Source: Verrucomicrobiota bacterium (lineage in GTDB: Bacteria; Verrucomicrobiota; Verrucomicrobiia; Limisphaerales; AV2). Taken from it: a stretch of DNA of 25,345 nt. Positions 16,254 through 24,742 of this stretch are shown piece after piece (position 1 is the stretch's first letter; each line of letters begins with the position of its first letter). Position numbers and translations under genes: made by a program. Where the stretch lies: the NCBI GenBank assembly GCA_003219345.1, contig QHOP01000321.1, forward strand, positions 1-25,345, in the 5' to 3' direction. The notes under the pieces were generated by a model. That model ran no database searches. It saw nothing but the letters and a program-made list of their open reading frames with translations, and was not told the origin of the DNA.

Positions 16254-17210
16254 TCATTTTTCTTGCGCGGTCAACGCCGGTGGCTGGAAAAACAAAACTC
16301 CTTTGGCCTTGGTTTTGCGCCGATAGATTTTGTCCGATGAACAAGCGTAGAGATAATCGAGATTCGCCCCGGCGAAAGCCACGCTGACGGTGCCTTTGTT
16401 TTGCGGCCGCGCGATCACCCCGCCCAAACGCCCCGTCCAGTCGAACATTTGAATGCCAACGTGCGAGGTCACGTAGTAACGGCCCTGAGCATCCGTCGTC
16501 ATCCCGTCACCGCCGCCGTCTGGCTTGCCGACCGGCGCGCGCAGCGTCATGTAACGTTCGCCCGCCGTTAAACCGCCGTCGCGTTCGACACGATAAACCC
16601 AGACATTCGTGCCGCCATATTCCGAAACGGCCAGCGTGCCCTGGTCCGGCGAAAGTGTGATGCCGTTGGGTTTGTTGATGCCGGTCGCGCCGACTCGGAC
16701 GTTGCCGTTTGCATCCACAACCGTCACCTGCCCCTTGCCGGTTTCGGTGAAATAAACGAAGCCTTTGTGCGACACGACCAGATCGTTTGGCTGCACATCG
16801 TCGGCGAGCACGGTGATCGTGCCGGACGGCACGTCGATCGCCACGATTTGTTTTTTCGACCCTTGCGTGCAGGCGTAAATCCGTCCATCCGGTCCGAATT
16901 TCAAACCGCTGCACTTCGGCGTGTTCTCAATGAACGTCGTCACCTTGCCGTCGGGGCTGATTTTCCTGATGCCCGTGTTTTTGCCGAGGTCGAAGAAGTA
17001 GAAATTGCCCTCCGCATCGGCGCAGGCGGCGTCTGTGAAGCCAAATCCATCCGCAACCAATTGCCAGTCCTCGCCGTCAATCAGCACTTTCGACAACGCT
17101 TCATCACCGGCAAGGTTTTGGGCGTGGCTCGACGACAGAAAAACCGGCAACGAAATCGCCAGCCGAGCAAAGGAAAGGAATGATAGCCATCGGAAGGCTT
17201 CTGGTTTCAT
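16254..17210 (-). CDS. Exported SMP-30/gluconolactonase-like beta-propeller
   Basis: 318-residue protein from ATG 17210, chosen because GGAGAAA lies 8 bases upstream (a GTG at 17225 is in frame but overlaps that site). A signal peptide (LSFLSFARLAISLPVFLSSS, ending HAQ) predicts export. The body has SMP-30/NHL-like blades: GFTDAACADAEGNFYFFD, CSGLKFGPDGRIYACTQG, PNDLVVSHKGFVYFTETG, KPNGITLSPDQGTLAVSEY and GGGDGMTTDAQGRYYVTSH, with the Asn and Asp residues that bind the metal in lactonases. It probably hydrolyses a sugar lactone or a related ester in the periplasm. It lies 29 bases after the end of the frameshifted gene at 17240-19410 on the same strand. Confidence 0.88.
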   Translation of the reverse strand: MKPEAFRWLSFLSFARLAISLPVFLSSSHAQNLAGDEALSKVLIDGEDWQLVADGFGFTDAACADAEGNFYFFDLGKNTGIRKISPDGKVTTFIENTPKCSGLKFGPDGRIYACTQGSKKQIVAIDVPSGTITVLADDVQPNDLVVSHKGFVYFTETGKGQVTVVDANGNVRVGATGINKPNGITLSPDQGTLAVSEYGGTNVWVYRVERDGGLTAGERYMTLRAPVGKPDGGGDGMTTDAQGRYYVTSHVGIQMFDWTGRLGGVIARPQNKGTVSVAFAGANLDYLYACSSDKIYRRKTKAKGVLFFQPPALTAQEK

Positions 17211-17239
17211 AAGCGGTTTCTCCACTTGTAACCGATCAC

Positions 17240-18733
17240 TCAGTCTTTGGCCAGCGGAACTGGTCTCGCCCTTGGATCCAGAATCAGCGCCGACATCGGA
17301 CTTTTCCAGACCCGGCAGATCGGCTCCAGTGAACGTTTCAGGGTTTTGTTCTCGATATTCGGCTCCGTCGAATATATCTGCCGACTATCTCGCGCGTTGC
17401 GATACTCGTAAAGCGGAACGACGGCGGCCGATCTCTCCTCCGGCGGAGTCGAATCCAGTCGCGTTGCCGACCACGTGCCGCTCAGCGCGCCATCGCCCCG
17501 CTTCCAATGGCCGCTCAACTTTCCACCGCCCAATGCTGCGGAGAAATCATAAGCCTTCTTCTCATGGAGCACATCCAGTCTCAGCGTGCCCTCCTTGAAA
17601 CTGCCTCCGCGAATCACAATGTCGTCGCTTGCCTTGCCACTGACGCTCTCGCCTTCGGCTTTCAGTTCGAGCGTCACGGCAAATTCGCCGCCATCGGACG
17701 CTTTCAATTCGCATTCCCACGTGCCGTCGAGCGAGTCGCCGGCCGACGACCTGCGCGGTGGAAGCGCGAAGAAGATGGGCCTGGCTTCGCCGCTCGTCGG
17801 CGTGTCGCGCAGAACCACGTTACCGTCCTCCGTGGATGCAAATACCGGGATCATCCCTCCCCGCCCGCGATTTGGAGGAATGGCGAAGAACGCGACTTGT
17901 TCGATCTGTTCCCAAGCCTGGTTGGCTTCGACATCTTCGCGCACCAGATAACTCAATCTGCCCTCCGCGCTTTTCACTCGATAGACCGGCAGCGGCAGGT
18001 TCAGGCGCGAATCGTCGAGCGCGAGGCGGTACATGACCTGGTTGTAATCGTAGCGCGGCGTTTTCTCCTTCGCGTCGGAGAAACTCGCCGTGTAAGTGCC
18101 CTCAAAATAAATCAGCCGCCCGCCGTCCTGATCGAAGAAAGGATGCTGGGTCGGATTGTAAAAGTTGTAGCTGTCGTGCGACACGACCCAGCGCGCGTAA
18201 ACCCACGGGCCGACTGGCGTATCGGCTTCCGCGAACCAGATTTCACCCGGTTTCGCCGACACGATCATCACCCAGCGTCGGCGAAACTCGTTCCAATAAA
18301 CGGAACCGCGTCCGGCCTCGACTGGCGCGCCCGATTCAAAGTCCTGAAATTGAATCCAACTTTCCTCCGGCTTCAATCTGCCTGCGGTAATCAGTTCGCG
18401 AATTCGTCCGGGATGGAGCCGGGCCGCTCCTGGTCTCCACGAGTAACGCGCGCGGCCCTCCGAATCGCGGTCGATCACTGTCGCGGCGCCGTTCACGCGC
18501 CCGTCGCCCGCCACGCAAGTGAACGCCTCATAATCCTTTAGATCGGCAAGATTCTTCAGATCGGCCTTCACCCGCCAGTTCGGATAAAGATAAAGGTACT
18601 CGACGCCGTTCACGCGCGCGCGAAACGGGTGCGAGGAATCATGTCCTTCGGCGACGGGCCACTTCACCTTGGATTCGAAGATTTGTTTCTCGTCATTAAA
18701 GATCGCCAGGTGCCAGGCGTGAGCGGGAACCAA
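17240..18733 (-). CDS. C-terminal part of a frameshifted exported protein
   Basis: This frame reads as a continuation of the N-terminal part encoded at 18664-19410. Homologous reading starts already at about 18763 (LVARVSSQKGLVPAHAWHLA); the in-frame TTG at 18733 is not a credible start. The segment looks like a five-bladed propeller typical of glycosyl-hydrolase-like or DUF proteins (YWNEFRRRWVMIVSAKPGEIWF, VGPWVYARWVVSHDSYNFYN, HPFFDQDGGRLIYFEGTYT). A beta-rich domain follows (DSLDGTWECELKASDGGEF ... SGHWKRGDGALSGTWSATR, about 345-440) that resembles a small carbohydrate-binding or lipocalin-like barrel. Function is not known. The SMP-30-like gene follows at 29 bases. Confidence 0.75.
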   Translation of the reverse strand: MVPAHAWHLAIFNDEKQIFESKVKWPVAEGHDSSHPFRARVNGVEYLYLYPNWRVKADLKNLADLKDYEAFTCVAGDGRVNGAATVIDRDSEGRARYSWRPGAARLHPGRIRELITAGRLKPEESWIQFQDFESGAPVEAGRGSVYWNEFRRRWVMIVSAKPGEIWFAEADTPVGPWVYARWVVSHDSYNFYNPTQHPFFDQDGGRLIYFEGTYTASFSDAKEKTPRYDYNQVMYRLALDDSRLNLPLPVYRVKSAEGRLSYLVREDVEANQAWEQIEQVAFFAIPPNRGRGGMIPVFASTEDGNVVLRDTPTSGEARPIFFALPPRRSSAGDSLDGTWECELKASDGGEFAVTLELKAEGESVSGKASDDIVIRGGSFKEGTLRLDVLHEKKAYDFSAALGGGKLSGHWKRGDGALSGTWSATRLDSTPPEERSAAVVPLYEYRNARDSRQIYSTEPNIENKTLKRSLEPICRVWKSPMSALILDPRARPVPLAKD

Positions 18734-19410
18734 ACCTTTCTGGCTCGAAACACGCGCGACGAGCCGTTCTCTTCAATGAAGTAGGTCAGATTCACCCCCA
18801 CACTCGGGTCCAGTCCGCCCCGGCCGGGGACCTCCGAAGTTGCTCCCGATGCCGCAAAGTTTCCGAGTGGATACGACACGCGCTCCGTGTCGCCCCAGAA
18901 CCAGTAGATTTTTCCGTTATATGGCGCGGCAATCACCGTGTCCTGTCCCATCACCTGCGCGTTGAGCACGGGCGCTTTCAACGGCACCGGTTGACCCGCC
19001 AGCACGCTGTCGCGATAGATTCCCTGCCCCGTCACGCGATACAACCGCTCCGCGATATTAAGCCGCTTGATCTTAATCACCGCGCTTCCAGCGCGCGTCG
19101 GTTTGAGCTTCACCCCGCGATTGTCAAACATGTCTTTGGGATATTCGTAACCGTGACTCTTGATGTGGAAATAGACCTCCTGTCCCATCAAACCCGGTTC
19201 ATCAAATGCAATGATTCCGTTGCTGTCCGTCCATAGCGAAATGTTGTTCACGGTTCGCAGTTCGACGAGCGGAACGCCGCGTCCCGTCTGATCGTCCAAC
19301 ACCGTGATTTTGAACAAGTCCTGGCCGGCGGGATGCGCGGCGACCACGAAGAACAGGCCAATCGCACACGGGACCAGGTCCGCAACTCGTCCAAACCATC
19401 GGTCGTTCAT
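18664..19410 (-). CDS. N-terminal part of the same frameshifted exported protein
   Basis: From ATG 19410 with a hydrophobic signal segment (VPCAIGLFFVVAAHPAG). Next a carboxypeptidase-regulatory-like beta domain (FKITVLDDQTGRGVPLVELR, LWTDSNGIIAFDEPGLMGQ) and the first propeller blades (GQDTVIAAPYNGKIYWFWGD, GLDPSVGVNLTYFIEENG). After ENG at about 18764 the frame goes off into unrelated residues (SSRVFRARKVWF) and ends at 18664, while the other frame continues with credible protein. Adding one base near 18762-18765 restores a single frame of 723 residues. This is either a sequencing error or a real inactivation. Confidence 0.75.
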   Translation of the reverse strand: MNDRWFGRVADLVPCAIGLFFVVAAHPAGQDLFKITVLDDQTGRGVPLVELRTVNNISLWTDSNGIIAFDEPGLMGQEVYFHIKSHGYEYPKDMFDNRGVKLKPTRAGSAVIKIKRLNIAERLYRVTGQGIYRDSVLAGQPVPLKAPVLNAQVMGQDTVIAAPYNGKIYWFWGDTERVSYPLGNFAASGATSEVPGRGGLDPSVGVNLTYFIEENGSSRVFRARKVWFPLTPGTWRSLMTRNKSSNPR

Positions 19411-19597
19411 GAGAATCGGCTCGTTTCGTGTTTCTCAGGCCAACGCCCGAACATCGCGCCCCTTTCAGACACTTTTCCTCGCCCTCAAACTGCAGGACGG
19501 TATGAAGAAAATAAAGGTCGGCGCGGACACCGTTACTTCCTCCAAACCGCTGTCACGAAGCACCGGTTTTGCGTTTGGCAGTAGTCAACCGGATTGT

Positions 19598-20107
19598 TCA
19601 CGAGATCAACAGCACCATCACGAGCACATCGTCGTAAGCCCCATCCAGCTTGCGTGCTTTTCTCTTTATGCCTTCAACGACAAATCCAAGCTTTCCATAC
19701 AACCGGATTGCTGGTTGGTTGGAAGCATACGCGTCCAGCTCGATTCTCTCCAAACCAATCTTCTTTGCCTGCGCGATCGCCTTCTCAGCCAAACGCTGTC
19801 CAATCCCTTGCCCGCGAAAGTCGCGCAGCATCCCCATGCCCAGGCGTCCGACGTGAGCGAAGCTTTCCTTTTCATGCGGAAAGATGTCGCACCAGCCAAT
19901 CACTCGCTGGCCGTCCAGAGCCACGAACTGGGGAACCCGACGCATGATCGCCGACCGGATGAATTCGCGAACTGCGTCCGGTGGCGGGGCGCTGGTCAAC
20001 GCCAGGTAACGACGTTCTTTCGCGACGGCGTCGAGGCACTCCCGAAAGCTTTCAATGTGCTCTGCTGCCATTGGAACAATTCGAATATTTTCAGGCGGCA
20101 TTTTCAT
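19598..20107 (-). CDS. GNAT-family N-acetyltransferase
   Basis: 169-residue cytosolic acyltransferase using acetyl-CoA. The acetyl-CoA-binding motif A is clear (RLGMGMLRDFRGQGIGQRLA, with R/QGxGxG-type loop), followed by motif B (ERIELDAYASNQPAIRLYGK, then LGFVVEGIKRKA), as in RimI/RimL-like and antibiotic-modifying enzymes. GGAAAG 5 bases before ATG 20107 is a good ribosome binding site. The substrate is not predictable. It stands between the frameshifted gene and the secreted glycosidase-like gene on the same strand, 69 bases after the latter. Confidence 0.92.
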   Translation of the reverse strand: MKMPPENIRIVPMAAEHIESFRECLDAVAKERRYLALTSAPPPDAVREFIRSAIMRRVPQFVALDGQRVIGWCDIFPHEKESFAHVGRLGMGMLRDFRGQGIGQRLAEKAIAQAKKIGLERIELDAYASNQPAIRLYGKLGFVVEGIKRKARKLDGAYDDVLVMVLLIS

Positions 20108-20176
20108 TTACTTTCCGATCCCTCCAAAATCCTTAACACCGCCTCCGAAGCAGTCCAAGCCGTCGTTCTCCCCAAA

Positions 20177-22027
20177 TCAATTCGATTGCAGCACACGATA
20201 AAACCGCTGTGACAGACCGCTCAAATTGTCCGAAACCGAAACCGTGTTTGATCTCGCCACAATATCAGCGCCAAGGTCCGACCACTGCCCGCCGTTCAGG
20301 TCGTTCTTGAATTGAACTTGATATTGAATGCCGCTCGTCGCGCTGAAAGTGAAACCGGCCACATTGCTGGTCGTGATCGTGATCTGACCAATCTGCGGCG
20401 GGCCGGAGGAAATCGACAGCTTGACGCTCATCGCGTTGTTGCCCTCGTTGCTTTCGGGAAAGCGATTGATGTCGTCTGCGGTTGCGGTGAGCGTGTGCAG
20501 GCCAGGCGTCGCTTTCCAGGTGCTCGAACCCGTCGGACCGCCGTTCGCCGTCAACGTCACCGACGCGTTGGTCGCGAGGGAATTGGTGTAACTGCTCGAC
20601 CACGTCACGTTCGGTCCGCCATCAATGCTGAACCCGATTCCGAGGGTCACGCCCGACGGCGTGGGTGCTGTGCCCTGGTTCTTCACCGTCGCGCGAAAGG
20701 TGATGTTATTGTTCGCGAACGCGGGGTTCGGCGTCCAGCTCACCGCCGTGACGATGACGTCCGGCAGACTCGTGTTCGGCATCGTAACCGTGACCTGGCT
20801 GGAGTTCGACCCCTCGCCCACTGCGTTCGCCGCCGACACCACATAGCAATAAGTTCCGCCGTTCGTGACTGCTGTGTCCGTGTAAGACGTCGCTTTCACG
20901 CCTTCGCTGACGTTCGTCGCCATCGTCGTGTAAGGCCCGCCGCTCGTGCGCGAACGTTTCACGTTGTAAGTCGTGGGGTTCAGCGGCGCAGACGTCCAGG
21001 TCAACAGCGCGGTCGCGTTCGTGGCAACGCCGGCGAGACCCATCGGTGCAGGCGGCGGATTGGTCGGTGTGATCAAATAATTTCCGAGCCAGCCCGCAAT
21101 CGGCTCCAGATCGAAGGACGACCAGCCGCCCGGATTGCCGATTTCAAACAGTGTGCAACCGAGCACGTAACTGTCTTGCGCAAGCTGGTGCTCGAACCAG
21201 TTCAGCCAACGTTCGTAGTCCGCCGCCGTGCCGCGCGCCTGCCAGCCGGAGGTCGAAGGTGTGCCGCTCTGGTCCACGCCGCCTTCGGTCAAAATCAGCG
21301 GCATGTCCGCGAGGTCGGGATATTGCGACGTGAACTGGCCGTAAAACTGCCGGTAACGCAGCGAGTAGAAATTCTCCACGCCCGTGTCGGTCGTGTAATT
21401 GATCGTGTAAGCGTGATAACTCCACGCGCCGCCGAGGCTCTTCGCCTGACGCAATGCGGGCACAAACGTGGAGATGTTACTCTGGATCTGGCTCGGCGTC
21501 CCCGGTGGATTGCCCACGGCGATGCTGCCGATGCACGGCTTGAATCCCGCCGCCGCAATCAACGGCGATAGGTTGGTCCAAAACGTGGTGAACCACTGCG
21601 CCGCCTGGAGCGATTGCCACGTCGGCGTGCTGTCGCCCTCGTTCGGGCCTTCGAGATAATCGATCAACGCGCGATCGGACGCCGACAACGCCTTTAACGG
21701 TGGCTGCAGGACGGTCGTCCAGAAATTCGTCGCGCTGACCGCGGGATCATCCGTGATCGGGTAGCTCTTGGGCGTGTAAATACGGAGCACGATCTGGCCG
21801 GTTGGCGTGCCGGCCTTGTACGCCCGCGCGGCCTGCAACATGCCGGAGCCGAGATCAAGAATTTTCAACACGCGCGGATGCCCGGCGACGATGTTCGACA
21901 CACCGATGGTGTAGGAATTGATGAGGTGCGCGCTGAGTTTCCCGGGGCTGAGTGTTTGAGCGATAACGCCACTCGGAACGAGAGCCAAAAGCCCTGTGAT
22001 CATTGCGATTCTTCCTACTGCTCTCAT
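20177..22027 (-). CDS. Secreted glycosidase-like protein with FN3 and CARDB domains
   Basis: 616 residues from ATG 22027 (GGAA 7-10 bases upstream). A signal peptide ends near GVIAQ (20-24). Residues about 30-320 look like a clan GH-A-type TIM barrel: YLEGPNEGD with Asn129-Glu130 as acid/base and ILTEGGVD with Glu248 as nucleophile. An FN3 domain follows (about 326-415), then a CARDB adhesion-like domain (about 420-540, DVIVTAVSWTPNPAFANNNI), and a tail YQVQFKNDLNGGQWSDLG ... QRFYRVLQSN of the type often seen at the end of secreted Verrucomicrobia proteins. It is likely a surface or secreted polysaccharide-degrading or -binding protein. The catalytic assignment is by motif only. Confidence 0.85.
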   Translation of the reverse strand: MRAVGRIAMITGLLALVPSGVIAQTLSPGKLSAHLINSYTIGVSNIVAGHPRVLKILDLGSGMLQAARAYKAGTPTGQIVLRIYTPKSYPITDDPAVSATNFWTTVLQPPLKALSASDRALIDYLEGPNEGDSTPTWQSLQAAQWFTTFWTNLSPLIAAAGFKPCIGSIAVGNPPGTPSQIQSNISTFVPALRQAKSLGGAWSYHAYTINYTTDTGVENFYSLRYRQFYGQFTSQYPDLADMPLILTEGGVDQSGTPSTSGWQARGTAADYERWLNWFEHQLAQDSYVLGCTLFEIGNPGGWSSFDLEPIAGWLGNYLITPTNPPPAPMGLAGVATNATALLTWTSAPLNPTTYNVKRSRTSGGPYTTMATNVSEGVKATSYTDTAVTNGGTYCYVVSAANAVGEGSNSSQVTVTMPNTSLPDVIVTAVSWTPNPAFANNNITFRATVKNQGTAPTPSGVTLGIGFSIDGGPNVTWSSSYTNSLATNASVTLTANGGPTGSSTWKATPGLHTLTATADDINRFPESNEGNNAMSVKLSISSGPPQIGQITITTSNVAGFTFSATSGIQYQVQFKNDLNGGQWSDLGADIVARSNTVSVSDNLSGLSQRFYRVLQSN

Positions 22028-22092
22028 CAAGTGTTCCGTCGTAGATTACACAACTCTCAATCTGTCGCGATGAAATTCTCAATGAGAAGCAT

Positions 22093-22109
22093 GCCGCTGT
22101 AGAAGCGGC
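22093..22109. promoter_or_regulatory. Short hairpin in divergent promoter region
   Basis: gccgct-gtaga-agcggc, a perfect 6-base inverted repeat, lies between the divergent secreted glycosidase-like gene and the ATPase-nuclease gene, 34 bases before the ATPase ATG. Two ttgaac units follow at about 22110-22123. A regulatory role for the ATPase-nuclease gene is possible but not shown. Confidence 0.25.
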
Positions 22110-22143
22110 TTGAACCTTTTGAACAAATGACGATTCTTTACTC

Positions 22144-24219
22144 ATGCCTAAAAGGGCTAATGTGTTAGGTGATATCCGTGCCGAACATGACCAAGAGATG
22201 CTCGAACTCGCGTTTTATGAGACTCCAGATTATCGCACACTAATTGAATCGACGGATCGACCTCTCGTAGTTGGGCGCCGAGGGACGGGAAAAAGTGCTT
22301 TGTGCTATCAGCTCAAAAAATACTGGCAGAAAGGCAGCAACACTACGGCCATTGAAATCATTCCTGAAGAAGACCAAGTCATTGGATTGCGCGCCCTTTT
22401 TCAGGTTTTTGGGAACAAGTACAACCACATCAAAGCAGGTGCTCGAATCGCGTGGAAATATGCCGTTCTCCTTGAGGTTGCAATCCGGCTACTTGAGTCG
22501 CACAGGCTTTCTCGAAATGATTTCAACGCTCTCGTAGATCACCACACGCAAAAATGGAGACGGTTGGGAAAAACCATCGCAAGTCGGGTAAGGACGCTGC
22601 TGACGGAAAAGATTCAACTTGGCGGCTCGCCGGAAACTATCATTGCAGGTCTCGCGCAGTCTCTGCAGCTGTCAGACCTGCAGAACGACCTCACACAGAT
22701 GGTAGCTAAGAGTCGAACGTCCTTCATTTTACTGATCGATCAATTAGACGAAGGCTTCGACCCCGATGAGCTTGGTGTCGGACTTGTTGGAGGATTTGTT
22801 CACGCGGCAGTTGATGTCAATTCGCAGGTTCCCGGAATTCAGGCTTACATTTTTCTGCGCGACAACATCTTCAAAGCGTTGGCCCAACTCGATCCTGACT
22901 ATTCGAAGAATATCGAGGGAAGATTTCTTCGTTTGCATTGGGACGAACATCAACTTTTCGACTTAGTGTGCGCTCGCCTCAGAGTAGCTTTTCATTTGGA
23001 TGCCGACGGAAACCGCAAGATTTGGAACAGGTGCACAGCCGATGATCTTCAGGAATCTTCGGGCTTCGAGAAATGCTTGCGTCTTACACTATGGCGCCCA
23101 CGAGATGTGCTCTCACTCCTTAACGAAGCGTTTTACATAGCACAGAAGCAAGGAAGACAGACACTGATATTACAGGATATTGAATCAACCGCTCGAGAAA
23201 TCTCAAACACACGGTTAGACGACCTTTTCAAGGAATATGTGGTTATAATACCTGTATTGAAACCGATGACGTCCGCGTTCCGGAAAGGCAATCCTGAGAT
23301 TACTTACAAGGAAGCGACCGAGCGGCTTGAGTATTTATTCAATGACAGCGCAGTAGTTGGCGCTTATCAGCGTGAGTTCGCAATTCTTGAAAGCCCACAG
23401 GAAGGCATTAGGACCCTCTACAGCGTCGGTTTCCTGGGAATCAAAGACTCCGCGAGCAGCGCATTTGTATTTTGCCACGATGGCCGACGCCCGGCCAAGG
23501 AGTTCCAGCCTCAAGACAAGCTCCTAATTCACCCATGCTATTGGATGGCCATGGATCTGACAAAAACTACCTTGGATGCGGAAGAAGCTGCCGAGATTCA
23601 TGATGAGTATGAAGTCGAAATTTTCTCTGAAGCACCAGAAATACGCGATCGGCGTATCAGCCAGCTACACGGCAAACTAGACAAGATTCCCATCGGAAAT
23701 GAGGGTGCAATTGAGTTCGAAGAATGGTGCCTACGAGCTGTTCGCATATGCTTTTCTGGACCGCTCCGCAACGTAGAACTTCATCCGAACAAGGATGCGC
23801 CTCAACGTCGCGATGTGGTTGCGTCAAACCAAGGTGAAAAGGGTGCTTGGAGGCGCGTACTCGACGATTACAAATGCCGGCAAGTTATATTCGAGGTCAA
23901 GAATAAGCTCGGAATTGAACCTGACGAATATCGACAAATGCACTCATACCTCCACGATGACTACGGCCGATTAGGGTTCATCATTACGCGAGACAAAAAG
24001 CCAGAGCTGTATACTGGCCCTGAACTTGAATGGACACGAGAGCTTTTCAATAAACATCGAATCGTCGTCATCAAACTAACGGCGACAATCTTTTGTTCGC
24101 TTTTGTCGAAGCTACGAGGTAGCCGCAGGCCAGACCCTTGCGAACATGCGATAAACAAACTCCTCGACACCTACACGAGACTTTACTTGAGTGGAGCAAA
24201 GCTCGCGAAGCCAAGCTAA
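22144..24219 (+). CDS. P-loop ATPase (Sll1717-like) fused to PD-(D/E)XK nuclease, defence candidate
   Basis: 691 residues. Walker A GRRGTGKS (44-51); Walker B and following acids ILLIDQLDE (195-203, Asp199, Asp202, Glu203); an arm EGRFLRLHWDEHQLFDLVCARL (258-279) and LWRPRDVLSLLNEAF (316-330), together typical of P-loop ATPases of the Sll1717/KAP-STAND type. After a middle region (about 360-510) without a recognised domain, the C-terminus has a restriction-endonuclease-like fold: EFEEWCLRAV helix (524-533), Asp557 in QRRDVVAS, E-x-K as Glu584-Lys586 in VIFEVKNK, and Gln598 in YRQMHSYL, so the nuclease looks intact. It likely senses an invader through its NTPase and cuts nucleic acid, but no partner gene was seen. 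Codons are more AT-rich than in neighbours, with ATA and TTA frequent, which suggests transfer. No clear ribosome binding site. It ends 6 bases before the esterase fragment. Confidence 0.88.
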   Translation: MPKRANVLGDIRAEHDQEMLELAFYETPDYRTLIESTDRPLVVGRRGTGKSALCYQLKKYWQKGSNTTAIEIIPEEDQVIGLRALFQVFGNKYNHIKAGARIAWKYAVLLEVAIRLLESHRLSRNDFNALVDHHTQKWRRLGKTIASRVRTLLTEKIQLGGSPETIIAGLAQSLQLSDLQNDLTQMVAKSRTSFILLIDQLDEGFDPDELGVGLVGGFVHAAVDVNSQVPGIQAYIFLRDNIFKALAQLDPDYSKNIEGRFLRLHWDEHQLFDLVCARLRVAFHLDADGNRKIWNRCTADDLQESSGFEKCLRLTLWRPRDVLSLLNEAFYIAQKQGRQTLILQDIESTAREISNTRLDDLFKEYVVIIPVLKPMTSAFRKGNPEITYKEATERLEYLFNDSAVVGAYQREFAILESPQEGIRTLYSVGFLGIKDSASSAFVFCHDGRRPAKEFQPQDKLLIHPCYWMAMDLTKTTLDAEEAAEIHDEYEVEIFSEAPEIRDRRISQLHGKLDKIPIGNEGAIEFEEWCLRAVRICFSGPLRNVELHPNKDAPQRRDVVASNQGEKGAWRRVLDDYKCRQVIFEVKNKLGIEPDEYRQMHSYLHDDYGRLGFIITRDKKPELYTGPELEWTRELFNKHRIVVIKLTATIFCSLLSKLRGSRRPDPCEHAINKLLDTYTRLYLSGAKLAKPS

Positions 24220-24225
24220 TTCAGT

Positions 24226-24392
24226 CTATCGACTGATGTTGCCGAACAACAGGGGCGCAAAGTCCGCCAGATACCTGCGCCACGCCGCCAGCTCTGGTTG
24301 CCTTCGGTTTCACGGAAGTCGTAACGAACGCCGTTCTTCTTCAGCACTTCGACAAACTGGCGGCTGTTCTCAATCAAAAGTTCATCTTTTAA
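24226..24392 (-). pseudogene. 3' fragment of an esterase gene, frameshifted
   Basis: The minus strand encodes KDELLIENSRQFVEVLKKNG and RETEGNQSW, parallel to KDDRLMENSRQFVEVLKKHG and RETEGNHSW of the esterase at 25033-25345. After NQSW the frame breaks: a missing base near 24288 puts the remainder (AAWRRYLADFAPLLFGNISR, ending at TAG 24226-24228) in another frame. The catalytic His is Gln here. Only the last about 55 codons exist and there is no start, so this is a dead remnant lying tail-to-tail with the ATPase-nuclease gene. Confidence 0.85.
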
Positions 24393-24418
24393 ATTTCTCT
24401 CATCATGCTTCGCGCCAC

Positions 24419-24742
24419 TCACGGCCCAACCCTAACGACTTGCCCCGGTTTGAACGTCGCGAGCAGCGCAAGTACCTTTGGCATCAAGGGCAGAGTCTTA
24501 TGAAGCTGAATCCCGTCCGCCTCCAACACCACCACCGCGACGCGAAACTGTGTCGTGTTTTGTTGAAAAGCGAGGTTGCGATCTCCGGTCAGGAACACGT
24601 CGAACTGATTCTGTTCAGCCAGATCCAACAGTCGTCCGTTTTTGATCCCGCTCCATCCCATCCGCTGCACAGAAGTTGCGTAGTGTCCGGTCAGAGCGCG
24701 GCCCAACCGCCAGTTCAGGCATTCGTCAATGAGGACGCGCAT
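24419..24742 (-). CDS. DUF5615 PIN-like toxin
   Basis: 107-residue protein of the DUF5615 (Mut7-C/PIN-like) family, a probable RNase toxin of a type II module. Seen: MRVLIDECLNWRL at the N-terminus with Asp6 and Glu7, and FLTGDRNLAFQQN (50-62) with Asp54, the two acidic positions of the PIN-like centre, followed by VVVLEADG. The gene overlaps the DUF433 gene by 17 bases, the usual arrangement with antitoxin first and toxin second. Between the toxin and the esterase remnant lie about 26 bases. Toxicity is inferred from the family. Confidence 0.9.
   Translation of the reverse strand: MRVLIDECLNWRLGRALTGHYATSVQRMGWSGIKNGRLLDLAEQNQFDVFLTGDRNLAFQQNTTQFRVAVVVLEADGIQLHKTLPLMPKVLALLATFKPGQVVRVGP

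Noticed and set aside
16022..16387. Plus-strand open frame of 121 codons over the repeat
   Set aside because: Starts in the palindromic repeat and runs into the end of the antisense SMP-30-like gene; no protein features.
20312..21571. Plus-strand open frame of 419 codons
   Set aside because: Arg/Val-rich antisense shadow of the FN3/CARDB protein gene.
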